The translations under genes and the position numbers were made by a program. Below, piece by piece: positions 12,003 to 22,350 of a DNA stretch of 64,000 nucleotides (positions within the stretch are counted from its first letter, which is position 1; every line of letters starts with the position of its first letter). A model generated the notes under the pieces. The model had not been told where the DNA came from and did not search any database. It saw only the letters and a list, made by a program, of their open reading frames with translations. The stretch is taken from contig NW_005178528.1 of assembly GCF_000350225.1 (NCBI RefSeq), positions 332,688-396,687 on the forward strand, in the 5' to 3' direction. Origin of the DNA: Chondrus crispus. Lineage: Eukaryota > Rhodophyta > Florideophyceae > Gigartinales > Gigartinaceae.

Positions 12003-13190
12003 TGACTTCGACCAACCACTCCAAGCCTCTTTCAAGCGATTCGGATAAAGTGCGAGTCTTTCAGCGTCTGGACGACCGGTGCGACAACAAAACAGCGATG
12101 GGCGCTGCTTAGCTCAATATTACCTGTCCAGCCCAACTGGTGCAATCTAACGAGTGATTTTTAAGTACTTTGTTGACCTGAATTGCATCGAGTAAGCGAT
12201 TGCGCCTGACCTATATTCAGCTTGCACCTCGTTTGATGACCTCATCATCACGGTGTATGGAAACCTCTGGAATGCACGATCAACAAGTCTCATGAGACCA
12301 TATCTCCTGAGGGTCTCCACGCCATCGCAGATCGAAAATTCTACATGGTTATAAGTGGCATACATATCTATTTGCAAATAGAAACATTGTTCATCTCTTA
12401 TTTGAATTTTTTGAGTCATCTGGGTACCTCCTGGTTTCGTTCAAACGACCTAAAAAGGGGTTTGCAGGACATTTTAACTTCTTTGCTAAACCTAGATCCC
12501 CCCGAAGCCATTTGGCATCGAATCTGGATTTTCGTTTAAAGATATCCAAGGACGATTGCGAATGATCGAAAAACAATAAAGGTAAATGCGGTGCTGTTAT
12601 CTGTCTTTACCAGCAAGAAATTTATCCCCACCGGCGCCAAGACAAATAGGCAAACAGGCAAAATTATTTTCATGCGTGTAAGTCTCTCCTTGGCCATTGA
12701 CGTTTTTCTGTTTGCTGTTTTTCCTCTACCACTATCTTTTTCATCCGTCAGAGCATCACCACCGGTAAAGGGGGGGGTGCCCCAAATATGAGACAGTGCC
12801 CCAATACCGGGACATGCAAAATATTGCCAATAATCTGAACAACACTGGGCCAAACGGTCATGAACACTGGCCTGCGTGCCATGAATTGTCATTTGTCGCC
12901 AAATCTTGTGGATGAAATTAAAACTAAATCTCACCAACTGAAAGAGCACAACAGATTACATTTTAAACAGTCCGTCCATCAATGAAAAGGCGGGCGATTC
13001 AAACCCTGTTGGCTCGGATCGCCCGCCCAAACTGCAAACCGAACCCAACACATCGTTTCACAACATGGCCACATCTTTGAGAGTCATTGCAATCTTTACT
13101 ACATTGACGCCAAAAGGCGCAAGATTAATTCCACGACGGACCTTCTCCATCGGTGTCTTCCCCACCTTTTCTCTCGTGATCAGTGCCATT
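12003..13190. other. Intergenic DNA before the transposase remnant
   Basis: No supportable gene. The stretch 13000-13190 is the immediate upstream region of the pogo-type remnant and might include its terminal sequence, but I could not identify a terminal inverted repeat. Confidence 0.5.
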
Positions 13191-13371
13191 ATGGCTCCGC
13201 CACCCTCACGAGTCAATGCCATAGAAGCTGCGGTCCAATTCGTGCAATGTGGCCCTCTACGCGTTGCAGCAGAAAGATTTGGTGTGCGCTGTTCGATGAT
13301 CCATCGCCACTTCGTGGCCAAAAATTCCTTCAATCGTTCCGGTGTTCGACGTCGCGGGCGCATGTGCTCAC
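13191..13371 (+). pseudogene. Pogo/Tigger-type transposase, N-terminal part
   Basis: From the ATG at 13191 the frame shows a psq-type helix-turn-helix: AIEAAVQF, then LRVAAERFGV and a recognition-helix-like SMIHRHF, followed by a basic GVRRRGR stretch. This is the usual N-terminus of pogo/Tigger and CENP-B-like proteins. The frame also runs open upstream to 13065. It is cut at 13371 by insertion of chromovirus element 1. The direct repeat CTCAC on both sides shows the coding sequence continues at 23018. Rejoining the flanks needs one extra base in an A run, so the gene had decayed in that respect. Function lost. Confidence 0.6.
13367..13371. repeat. Target-site duplication CTCAC, left copy
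   Basis: CTCAC directly precedes the TGTAGT start of the 5' LTR and recurs at 23018-23022 directly after the TCCCACA end of the 3' LTR. Five base pairs is normal for Ty3/gypsy integrases. Confidence 0.95.
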
Positions 13372-14038
13372 TGTAGTATAACGACGGACGCGCGCGCGGG
13401 GAGATTATTAACAGTGTGGCCGTGCACGGTGGACACGTGGGCGGGTGTGCCCACGTGTAGGGAGCGCGCGCGTGCCGAGCGGTCGTAATCTGGCGTACGT
13501 GTACAGTAGTGCACGTGTCGGCCAAGCGGTAGTCTACCAGTATGACGCGTGTACGCTAGCACACGTGGCATCCGTGCGGTAGTCTGTAAGCAGCGCGTGT
13601 GTACAGTAGTACACACGTGTAGCTGCAGCGTCCGCGCGGTAATTAGGAATTGAGGCGCTAGTTTTTTAATGGCGTACAGTACCTGGTACGCACTAGGCGG
13701 CAGGTACTGTATACTGGGACAGGTGTCCGAGGCGTCCCTCTGAGGGGTTAAGACCTGACACCCGTCCCCACCAGTAAACTGGGGCAAGCTCGCCCCTGTC
13801 CCTTTTGCGCCTACGTACGTCCGTTTCGGTTGTCTATCGCGCGCGCTGGCTTCTAACCCGTTACCGGTCGCTCCCGTTCACGCACCACGGGGCGACTGCG
13901 CGTAACCGGCTAGTGAGCCACTTCCTTTTCGCGAGCTCGTCCGATCGGTTCAATTGGCGCGTCGCGTCCGCGCCGCGTGCTCCCTCACTAAAGCCTCCGC
14001 CTCTCACCCAACCCAGGGCGGAGAGGAGTTATCCCACA
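13372..14038 (+). repeat. 5' LTR of element 1 (667 bp)
   Basis: Begins TGTAGTATAACGACGG and ends GTTATCCCACA. The first 250 bp (probable U3) hold a cluster of inverted repeats, including arms ACACGTGGGC/GCCCACGTGT and CGTGTGTAC/GTACACACG around short loops. These may be promoter factor sites. No clear TATA box was identified. Confidence 0.95.
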
Positions 14039-14040
14039 TT

Positions 14041-14054
14041 TGGTACTCTTGTGG
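14041..14054 (+). promoter_or_regulatory. Putative primer-binding site of element 1
   Basis: TGGTACTCTTGTGG starts 2 nt after the LTR. A leading TGG fits pairing with a tRNA 3' CCA end. I could not assign the tRNA from memory. The same sequence follows the LTR of element 3 at 44738. Confidence 0.5.
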
Positions 14055-14166
14055 AGGGGATAACTCTCGAGGTTGAGCCGCACGCGTGATCGTTCGATCG
14101 CGCGCAGAACCGTACGGACGGAAAAGGTTGAGAAATCACCGCGTCGATCGCGAAGCGTATTCGACG

Positions 14167-16653
14167 ATGAACCGACCGGATCAAGGGGGAGACTCCGCCT
14201 CCGGGCGTCTGAGCACCCGCAGTGGCAGTGGCGCACCGCGCCCCCGGGTGGAGAACCCGGAAGCCCTGCTGCGACCGCCACCGCGACCGGGCCGCACGCG
14301 AGCGTCCGCATCGGATGTTACGCCGGCCGTGTCGGCAGGCACCGAGAATCGCGTCCAATGGATGGTCGACGCGATTCAGCCGCGCATCCAGGCCTGGGTC
14401 GAGGAGTTCCTCGCTACGGAACTCCCCCAGGTAGCGCGCGTATGCCTCGACCGAACGGTGCCCGCGCTCGTGGACGCGCACGTACGCAGCGCGATACCAC
14501 CGCTTTTGGACGAACTTCTACCCGCTCAAGTCCAATGCGAGGTGGTGACCGCGCTCACCACTGTGGATGAAGAATCCCCGTCCGGTACGGCTCTAAAGGG
14601 AGCGATCAGCTCCGCCGTGGCCAATCGTCTGGCCACGACCTTCGCCGGAGCAGGAGTCGACGCACGCGAGCAGCGCGACTCGACCGCTCCGGATCCTACG
14701 CTAACGCACGCTGAACCGATCGGCGCCGCACCCGGGATCGGTACAATGGCCCCTCACCCGGAGGGTAAGACCATTTACCTCCCACCAATTTATGGTGCTA
14801 CAGGAGGGCCCACAGAAAATGGCCCTCCCGTACTCGCCGATACGGCTGGCCCCCGCGGGACAGAAAACCGCCTGGGGCGCTTCGCGACAGAAAAGCGACA
14901 GCCGTATCGGTCGAGCAGAAGAAGCGCACCCGGCGCTCAAGGCTACACCTCGGAGGGTACAGAAAACCCCTCCGAGGAAGAAGACACAAGACGTCGCCAC
15001 AGGGCGACGCGCAAGAACCGCGACGGACGCTGCGAGCGATACCGCGATGCCGGAGGGGTCGGTTACCCCTCCGATGATAACCGCGAAGGACGCTATACGC
15101 GATACCGCGATGCCGGAGGAGGTGGATACCCCTCCGATGACGAGGACACCGACTCGGACGGATCGCGCAGAAGCGACCGCAGAGGCCGCAATGCGCGCGA
15201 CCGACGTCGGTTCCGGCGAGAAGACTCCAATCCGGAGGGCTACAGTAGCCCCGGCGGAGAAGGAGACCGCCATCGCAGGGGCAGGGACCGCCGGTCTGCC
15301 CCGAGGCGGGATCCGAAACGGTTGCCGGTGATCAGGCCGCTGAACGACCTGTTCACCAAGGCCGTCGACTACCGCATGTATAGGCTGGAAAATGGCAGCG
15401 CGCGCTACGACGCGAGTACCGCGCGGCGAGTTAACCGATATCGGAAGAAGTTGGACGTCCAGCTGAAAACCCACACATTCGGTGGTCAAGATCCAATCGC
15501 GGTGCTAGGATTTCTCGCGCGCTTCAAGATGGCCCGCGACCACAATGGGGTCAGCGAAGGCGCGGCCGTATGGTGTTTCCAGTTCTATTTGACTGGGCAG
15601 GCTCACGCCTTGCTCCAGTCCAGGCTACACGGGAACACCATGGCGGTCGATGCGGAGCAGCGCGATATGCTCGAAACCTACGCGGAAGTTGTTAACTTTT
15701 TATTGCGCACGTACGCGACTGACGAAGTTATTTCCGAAGCGGTCGGTGATGTCACCTCCTTCCGTCAGAGCTCTAATATGACGGAGGAGGTGTACAGTAA
15801 CCAGTTGTAGGACAAGGCGTTGCGCTGCGGAACCGTATTTTCGGACAGGCGCCTGAAGTCCCTTTTTGTTGAGGGACTTCTGCCAGCGACGTGCGCGCAG
15901 GTGCGGAATTATCTCGCGACGCATCCGGGCGTGGACTACCAAGCGGTGGCACGCTACGCGCAAGCGATAGGCGAGACGCACCCCTCGGCTCGAAGACAGG
16001 CGACCTCGCTCGCGTCGCCTCAAGCACCGTCCGATTCGGTGAGAAGATTCACGCGCAACGCGCGGACAAGGCCCGTGCTGTCGGTCGAGTCCCTGTCTGA
16101 ACTCCCGACAGCGCGCGGAACCGAAACGGAGGAGATACTGGCGGTGACGGACCAGTCGGCGACGCCGAGCTCGCTTAGCTCGCCGCCGACTAGCTACCAT
16201 CCGTCACCTGCCTCGTCCCCGGCGGGCGCGCCGATGGCGCCCGCCCAACACGGTGACGCGCGCGCACATCCGTACGGAAGGCCAGTACAGAACCAGCGGG
16301 TCCGGTTCTTCAACCAAGGATTACCTGGACCCCCGCCGTGCCGGTTCTGTCTGGACCTGACCCACCGACAGGAGCAATGTCCTGTGGTGGCGGATAGCGC
16401 GCTGCGTTCGAAGCTTTTGCAGGCCCGCGAGGCCAATTATCAAAAGCTTCGGATCCGTCAAGGTCTCCGCCCGGGTTCGCCGTTCGAGCGCCAACCGCCG
16501 ACCGCGTGGCGAAATTCGCGTGCGCAGGCTCCCACGGGCATCAACGTGGTCGAGCCGCGCGAGGCCGTCCAATCGGAAGAATCCGCGCTACCGCTGACGG
16601 ACGAGGGGCCCGAGGACCTTGGGTTGACGGGGGAAGCCGGGGAGGACGCGTAG
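14167..16653 (+). pseudogene. gag: gag of element 1, split by an in-frame TAG
   Basis: Structural (capsid/nucleocapsid) protein. The first ATG in frame is 14167 (MNRPDQGG). Residues 1-100 are Pro/Arg-rich, and 14980-15310 encodes an Arg/Asp/Gly-rich region with a 63-bp repeat (GYPSDD). The capsid-like part begins near 15320 (IRPLNDLFTK). The CCHC knuckle at 16339-16380 reads C-RF-C-LDLT-H-RQEQ-C, matching C-x2-C-x4-H-x4-C. A TAG at 15808-15810 interrupts the capsid part, after which the same frame continues to 16653. By pattern with element 2 the TAG sits where a Glu would stand, so a nonsense mutation is likelier than programmed readthrough, though TAG-G context leaves that open. The protease frame overlaps the end at -1. 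Confidence 0.8.
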
Positions 16654-17271
16654 AGGCGTCGACGATCCTCCCCGTGCCAAGCCTCAATAAACAAGGCACC
16701 CCGTCGACCGCTTCGGTACGCGCGCCATCGCAGAGCCGAACGGACGAAGCGGCAATTTGCTTCTTCAAGAAGCAAAATTATAAGGTCACCGCAACGGTCG
16801 GACAACGACGCGCGATGATGCGCGCCATCACGCCGGTTCTAGATTCGGGCGCCGGCCCGAATCTAATCCACCTACGCTGTGTGGCAGAACCGTGGCGCGC
16901 TGCCATCCAGTCCGCGCGGAGCCCGCCGCTCATCGACGCTTCGAATAGGTCGATGAAGGCCCTCGGCGAGCTCAAACTGTACGTCCGGATTGGTGAGTTC
17001 GTCGCGCGCGTGCCGTTCTTGGTCGTCACCAACCTCGCGGTGGACTGTATCCTCGGAACCACGTTCCTGGATCGCCACGTGAAGGCGATCCTGCCACCGC
17101 AGAGGAAGGTGCTGTTCCATCATGCGCCGTCCGTAGCGCTGACGGGAGTCACACCCTCGAGGCACGACCGCAAGATGGCCTCGAGGGGACCGTCGCAGCA
17201 GCTCCCGCAGGAGGAAAATTCGGCCGACCGGAAGCGCGCAGTTCCCGACGAACGTACCGTCACGGAAAATT
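16506..17271 (+). pseudogene. pro: Protease domain of element 1, -1 frame to gag
   Basis: Aspartic (retropepsin-like) protease that would process the Gag-Pol polyprotein. The active-site motif VLDSGAGPNLI lies at about 16838-16870, followed by the beta-strand-rich pattern ending CILGTTFLDRH. No own ATG is evident; the frame is entered from gag at -1 in the 16506-16653 overlap. In element 3 the same frame runs straight into the RT linker. Here two bases (one GC of a GCGC run, near 17235-17239) are missing, so protease and RT are out of phase. That is a disabling lesion, or a sequencing error, in an otherwise young element. Confidence 0.75.
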
Positions 17272-17274
17272 CGC

Positions 17275-20200
17275 GTGGTCAAGGGGGTCACGATACCCCC
17301 GATGACCCAAGCGATGGTACGCGTCGCAACACCGGTTGGGGGGCTTTGCTTCCTGCAAAACCACCGCAAAACGGCGCATAAGAATTTATGCCTGATGGCC
17401 CAGGGGGTCATGGACCTCTTCCGGGGCGAGCCGTTTACGGTGCTTGTTAGCAACTTCGGAAGCCGCGCGGCCCACGTCCCCAAGCATACCGTTGTTGGTC
17501 TCGCGTTGCCATCCCCCACACACATCCAGACACTTGGCGTGCCGGTCCCCGGAGAGGCCGACGATAAGGAAGGGGGAGGGAACAAAAATAATTCCTCGAC
17601 CGCTACGGAGGAACAGGCGCGACGCGAACAACCAGTTACGGACGACAGCAGAAGACAATCCTCCACCGCTACGGAAGGATACGCGCGTCGCAAAGAATCC
17701 TCTACGGACGAAGGCAGGATTAATTCCTCACCCGCGGGGGAATGTGCGCGACGAGAAGTACCCGTTACGGACGATGGCAGAATTAAATCCACCACCGCTA
17801 CGGGAGGAGGCGCGCGACGCGAAGAACCGGAAACGGACGAAGCCCGCAGTGGCAATCCCGCTAACGCGGATGAGCGGACCGATACGGACGCGGAGAAGAC
17901 CCGCTCGTGGGAAGAAGACGTCCATATTGGTGCAGAAGACAGTACCGTCCGGTCGGAAATTATGGACATGCTGTCCGAGTTCAAGGACATGTGGTTCGGC
18001 CACTTGGGTAAGATCGATGCTACGAAGCATCGCATCGAGCTGAAGCCCGGTGCGAAGCCGATCTACCAAGCACCCTACCGAGCCGGACCCATCGCGCGCG
18101 AGAAGGAGAAGAAGGAAATCGACCGCATGCTGCGCGCGGGAGTCATCGAACCGACATCGGCCGAGTGGGCGAGCCCCGTGGTTTTCGTCCCTAAAAAGGA
18201 AGGGACCATGCGGTTCTGCGTGGACTATCGCAAGCTAAACGCCGTTACGGTTCGCGACTCCTACCCACTACCGCGCATGGACGAATGTATCGACTCGCTC
18301 GGCGATGCCACTGTCTTTACCACGCTAGACTGTATTAGCGGGTATTGGCAGGTGGAGATCGCCGAGGAGGACCGCGATAAAACAACGTTCGCGTCGCATT
18401 CGGGCCTCTACCGCTTTCTACGCATGCCGTTCGGTCTCAAAAACGCGCCCGCGACATTTCCACGAGCGGTCGACATCATCCTGTCCCGCGTGAAATGGGA
18501 GACCGCGTTGGTCTACCTCGATGACGTCATTGTCTACTCGCGAACCGTTACGGAACATATGGCACACGTGCGCGAGGTACTACGGCTTCTACATACCACG
18601 GGCGTGTCGCTAAAATTGGCGAAGTGCGCGTTTTTCGACACCTCCGTAACCTATCTCGGGCACGTCATTCGTCCGGGACGGTTGGAGGTGGAGCGACGCA
18701 ACGTCATCGCGATCGAGCGTGCGCGCGCGCCTACGAACCAAACGGAACTGCGATCCTTTCTCGGGATGTGCAACGTGTACCGACGGTTTGTGCAAGGATT
18801 CGCGAAGATCGCCGCGCCGCTGAATAAGAAGACCGGCAAGAATCAGCCCTACGAGTTCGAGATCTTAACCGATGCGGAATACGCGGCGTTTGAGGAATTG
18901 AAGCGGCGCCTCGTGTCGCCGCCAATCCTCGCGCTGCCCCGCTACGGACGGAAATATACGCCGGACACCGACGCGTGCGGACACCAAGTGGGTTGCGCCC
19001 TTCTACAGGAGCAACCCGATGGAGGTACTCGACCGATCGGATATTGGAGCCGTGCGTTGACCGACGCGGAGCGCAATTATGCGACTACCGAAAAGGAATG
19101 CTTGGCCGTAGTGTGGAGCATCCTCACCCTACGGCCGTACCTATACGGAAGCGCGTTCAACCTCCGCACGGATCACGAGGCCCTACGCTGGGTCCTCAAT
19201 TTAGCGGACAGTTCCGGTCGGCTCGCTCGCTGGCGCCTGCGCTTGGCGGAGTACGACTACGAGGTACAGTACCGCCCAGGCGTCAAGTACCAACTCGCGG
19301 ACGGCGTATCGCGCTTACGTACCGATGGAGGAGACACCGAACCGGTCGATGATGAGGTCCCGTGCTTCGCGGTCCAGTACGATGAGGGCAGCGAGGCCCT
19401 CCTGGACAATGTGCACTGGGACCCGCCGCAAGACCGTCCGGACGGTTGTCACGCGCTCGCGATAACTCCCGAGGAACGCGACGCTGCGTCCATCTCGGTT
19501 GAGGAATTTTTACGCGAACAAGCTGAGGGCGCCTTCTGTCGCTTCGCCGCGGAAACCGTCGGGACGCCGAACTCGAAGTTCGACATCGACCGTTACGGAT
19601 TTCTCGTGAGGACGTCCCCGCTGGACGGGACCCTGCAGCGAGTGGTACCGACTCGGTTGCGCCCCCGGGTACTGTACCTGGCACACCATCCGAGGTTGGC
19701 AGGTCACCCGGGAGCGACGCGTATGTACTACACCCTTCGCAGGGAGTACTACTGGCCACACATGGCCAGCGACGCGTTTTCGACCGTACGGAATTGCACC
19801 TCGTGTGCTGCGACCCGCGGGACGCTTGTCAAGAACCAAAAGGATCTCAAGCTGTTCCCCGCGGCGTGCCCCTTGGAGTTTGTCGCGATGGACCTCCTGG
19901 GGCCCCTACCCAAGACCGCGCACGGAAACCAACACGTGTTGGTAATTACCGACCGGTTCTCCAAGCTAACGCGCAGTATCCCGCTCCGGACCACAACGGC
20001 TTCGGTCGTCGCAAACGCGTTTTTAGACAACTGGGTCTACGTTTACGGAGCGCCGCGCTACGTACTAACCGACAATGGCCCCCAGTTCGCTGCGAAATTC
20101 TTCGACGCGGTATGCGCCCTCCTGGGGGTGCGGCATTATCTCACGACAGCCTACCACCCCCAGTCGAATGGGCAGACCGAACGGTTCAATCGCACGCTGG

Positions 20201-21015
20201 TGCAACGCCTCCGGCACTACGTGGAGGAGCACCAGCGCAATTGGGACGACTACGTGCAGCCGCTGACCTTCGCGTACAATACGCAGGTCCACCGGTCGAC
20301 GGAGACGACTCCGTTCGACCTGGTGTTAACGAGGCCACCGTCCGGTTTAATCCTCCCCGGTACTGTGCCGCAGGACGCGGGGACCCATCGAGAGGACCCG
20401 CAGACCCCGGTGCAGTACAAGCGAGCTACGCTGCGAAAGCTTCGCGACGCTCTCGGCCGCGCTCGGACGAAATTAACCGCATCGCAAAAGCGGTACAAGG
20501 ACGATTTTGACAAGAAGGTCCGCTTCCGTCCGGTCGTTGTGGCGGGCGATTTTGTCTACGTTGATCGCCCGCCCCGCCCGTTGACAAGCGTCGAGCGACG
20601 CACGCGTGCGCAAGGTACGGCCGGAACGGACGAGCTCTCTGTCAAACTACTACCGAAGACAGAGGGTCCGTTTCGCGTGCGCTCCGCTACGGACACCACG
20701 GTCCTCATCGAGCAGGACGGCGTGGAAAATCGCGTGAGCATCGACCGCGTTACGAAGATGCCGCGCGGGCCGGGGGATACCGTCACCCCGGCCCCATCTA
20801 CCGAATCGGACGCACAAGCCGCAACGCAAAGAGCGGAGTACGTCGTTGACCGCATTGTCGGACACCGTACTACGCGCGGCGGGATCGACTACAAGGTCCG
20901 GTGGTATGGATATACCGCTTCGGACGACACCTACGAGCCCGCCGATGGGCTTCCACAGCCGTTTATCGACCGGTATTGGCGCTCGCGCCAACAAGGATCA
21001 AGCGTGCATGCGTAG
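17275..21015 (+). CDS. pol: pol of element 1: RT, RNase H, integrase, chromodomain
   Basis: A single open frame of 1,246 codons (it opens with GTG; translation would normally enter from the protease frame). After a variable Thr/Glu/Arg-rich linker, RT begins near 18000 (LGKIDATKHRIEL) with the YLDD catalytic box at 18514-18525. RNase H shows DTDACGHQ and TEKECLAVVW with a DHEAL motif. Integrase has the HHCC zinc region (LAHHPRL...NCTSC), then DLLGPL, TDNGPQF and the SNGQTE glutamate with D-x35-E spacing. The C-terminal 60 residues form a chromodomain (EYVVDRIV, YKVRWYGY, DTYEP). Chromodomains of this class direct integration to modified chromatin in fungal elements; the same role here is inferred. 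Catalytic residues look intact. Only the fused protease junction upstream is broken. Confidence 0.93.
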   Translation: MVKGVTIPPMTQAMVRVATPVGGLCFLQNHRKTAHKNLCLMAQGVMDLFRGEPFTVLVSNFGSRAAHVPKHTVVGLALPSPTHIQTLGVPVPGEADDKEGGGNKNNSSTATEEQARREQPVTDDSRRQSSTATEGYARRKESSTDEGRINSSPAGECARREVPVTDDGRIKSTTATGGGARREEPETDEARSGNPANADERTDTDAEKTRSWEEDVHIGAEDSTVRSEIMDMLSEFKDMWFGHLGKIDATKHRIELKPGAKPIYQAPYRAGPIAREKEKKEIDRMLRAGVIEPTSAEWASPVVFVPKKEGTMRFCVDYRKLNAVTVRDSYPLPRMDECIDSLGDATVFTTLDCISGYWQVEIAEEDRDKTTFASHSGLYRFLRMPFGLKNAPATFPRAVDIILSRVKWETALVYLDDVIVYSRTVTEHMAHVREVLRLLHTTGVSLKLAKCAFFDTSVTYLGHVIRPGRLEVERRNVIAIERARAPTNQTELRSFLGMCNVYRRFVQGFAKIAAPLNKKTGKNQPYEFEILTDAEYAAFEELKRRLVSPPILALPRYGRKYTPDTDACGHQVGCALLQEQPDGGTRPIGYWSRALTDAERNYATTEKECLAVVWSILTLRPYLYGSAFNLRTDHEALRWVLNLADSSGRLARWRLRLAEYDYEVQYRPGVKYQLADGVSRLRTDGGDTEPVDDEVPCFAVQYDEGSEALLDNVHWDPPQDRPDGCHALAITPEERDAASISVEEFLREQAEGAFCRFAAETVGTPNSKFDIDRYGFLVRTSPLDGTLQRVVPTRLRPRVLYLAHHPRLAGHPGATRMYYTLRREYYWPHMASDAFSTVRNCTSCAATRGTLVKNQKDLKLFPAACPLEFVAMDLLGPLPKTAHGNQHVLVITDRFSKLTRSIPLRTTTASVVANAFLDNWVYVYGAPRYVLTDNGPQFAAKFFDAVCALLGVRHYLTTAYHPQSNGQTERFNRTLVQRLRHYVEEHQRNWDDYVQPLTFAYNTQVHRSTETTPFDLVLTRPPSGLILPGTVPQDAGTHREDPQTPVQYKRATLRKLRDALGRARTKLTASQKRYKDDFDKKVRFRPVVVAGDFVYVDRPPRPLTSVERRTRAQGTAGTDELSVKLLPKTEGPFRVRSATDTTVLIEQDGVENRVSIDRVTKMPRGPGDTVTPAPSTESDAQAATQRAEYVVDRIVGHRTTRGGIDYKVRWYGYTASDDTYEPADGLPQPFIDRYWRSRQQGSSVHA

Positions 21016-22335
21016 CGCAAGTTTCGGCCGCTCTCGGTCGCACCGTTCAGACTCTCGCCCGCGCAAAAGCCTCTGGGGAAAACAAGCCGCGCACGTGCTA
21101 TGCAGCCCCGGCAGCCAGCCGCGTGCGACTGCCCACCGCGAGGCAGCTCGTATCGGATGGATCCCGCGCAAACGGACGCAGATTCTCCTAAAATTGGCCA
21201 ACCATTCGGGAGGGTGGTCCACAATCGGAATTTCTCCCAAGCGTCCACGCGGATAGCTATCAGCCACGCCTGGCCGCACCGTTCGGATGATCGCGCTCGC
21301 ACGCGCCTATGGAAATGGAGAACTGTACCGGGAACCGGTACTTTGTATTGAGATGTATCGCGTTCGCCGACTTTTTAATTTAGTCGCGATTTGGGCTACG
21401 TTTTTCCCTCCCACGCTGCGGGAAAAAATCGTAGCCCGTTTCTGACAACGGCATCGCACTCCTGGGAGCATTCCGCGTCCGGTAGTGTCGCCTCGGGAAT
21501 CGAGGCGACCAGGCGAACCGATCGGTTGATGCGCGTGAATCGCTGCGAGCGCACGAGGGAAGTTCTGGCGCACGTATCCGTGCCCTTCTGTGGCCGACTT
21601 CGGCCGCAAAGGACGGAAAACAAGGGCGTATTTATGAAAATTGGCCAGCCCTTCGGGGCAGGAGTGCCAAGACGGGGATTCTAATCCCAAAACGACCGTA
21701 CGGAACTTGCGCGCGCTGTTGTCGAAGCGCGCTGGTGCGCTGGGGCCGTGAAGAACCGCCCGGGCGACAGTGTCGGCCCCCGTCCAGCCCGGCGGGGGCG
21801 GCGGCGAGGACTTTGGGTCGCGCACTGTACGCCGTGGGCACGCGCACCGCATCGGACGAATTAATCCGCGCGAACGCGGGCTCGGCCAACTCGGTGGCCC
21901 GCGAAGCCTCGCCGCGTTGGCTTCGCCACGGGTGTACCGCATGGGCCGATCGGCTAGACGCCGGAGCCCGACCAGGGCTCGACGGCGGACCGTATGGGCG
22001 TGCGGCGCTGACTTCGTCGTGACCGTCCGTTCTCGGTCTCCGGAGGAGGTACTGTACGGAAAAGTCGTCGCGGGTGGAGGAGTTGGGAATTTTCGGGGGA
22101 GTGTTAGGAGGGAGTCAGGGGTTTCGGAGCGTCTCGCAGGAGGGAAATTGGACGACGCGCTTACCGATTCGGACGGGACAGCTGGCGAATCGACCGCCAG
22201 CTCGGAGTCGAGGCGGGAGAAAAGCCCGCCCGCACGCACGCGCTTCGGTCTTCGCATCGCGCGCGGAGGAAAACAGAGAAACTGGAACGGAATCGCGTGG
22301 TCGGATGGGTGGTCGCTACGGGGACGTAGCGAAAG
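21016..22335 (+). other. 3' untranslated region of element 1
   Basis: About 1.3 kb of GC-rich sequence between the pol stop and the polypurine tract. Open frames exist on both strands, but an antisense 316-codon frame is broken in the corresponding part of element 3, so I treat the region as non-coding. Confidence 0.7.
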
Positions 22336-22350
22336 CTAAGGAAGGGGGTC
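22336..22350 (+). promoter_or_regulatory. Polypurine tract of element 1
   Basis: CTAAGGAAGGGGGTC abuts the 3' LTR start. Polypurine tracts prime plus-strand DNA synthesis in LTR elements. The same tract precedes the 3' LTR of element 3 (50802-50816). Confidence 0.75.

Noticed and set aside
14086-14166. Upstream GTG start for gag of element 1
   Set aside because: A normal ATG at 14167 is conserved at the same place in element 3 (44864).
21307-22257. 316-codon antisense frame in the 3' UTR of element 1
   Set aside because: The corresponding part of element 3 contains a stop in this frame although the DNA is nearly identical, so the frame is not maintained.
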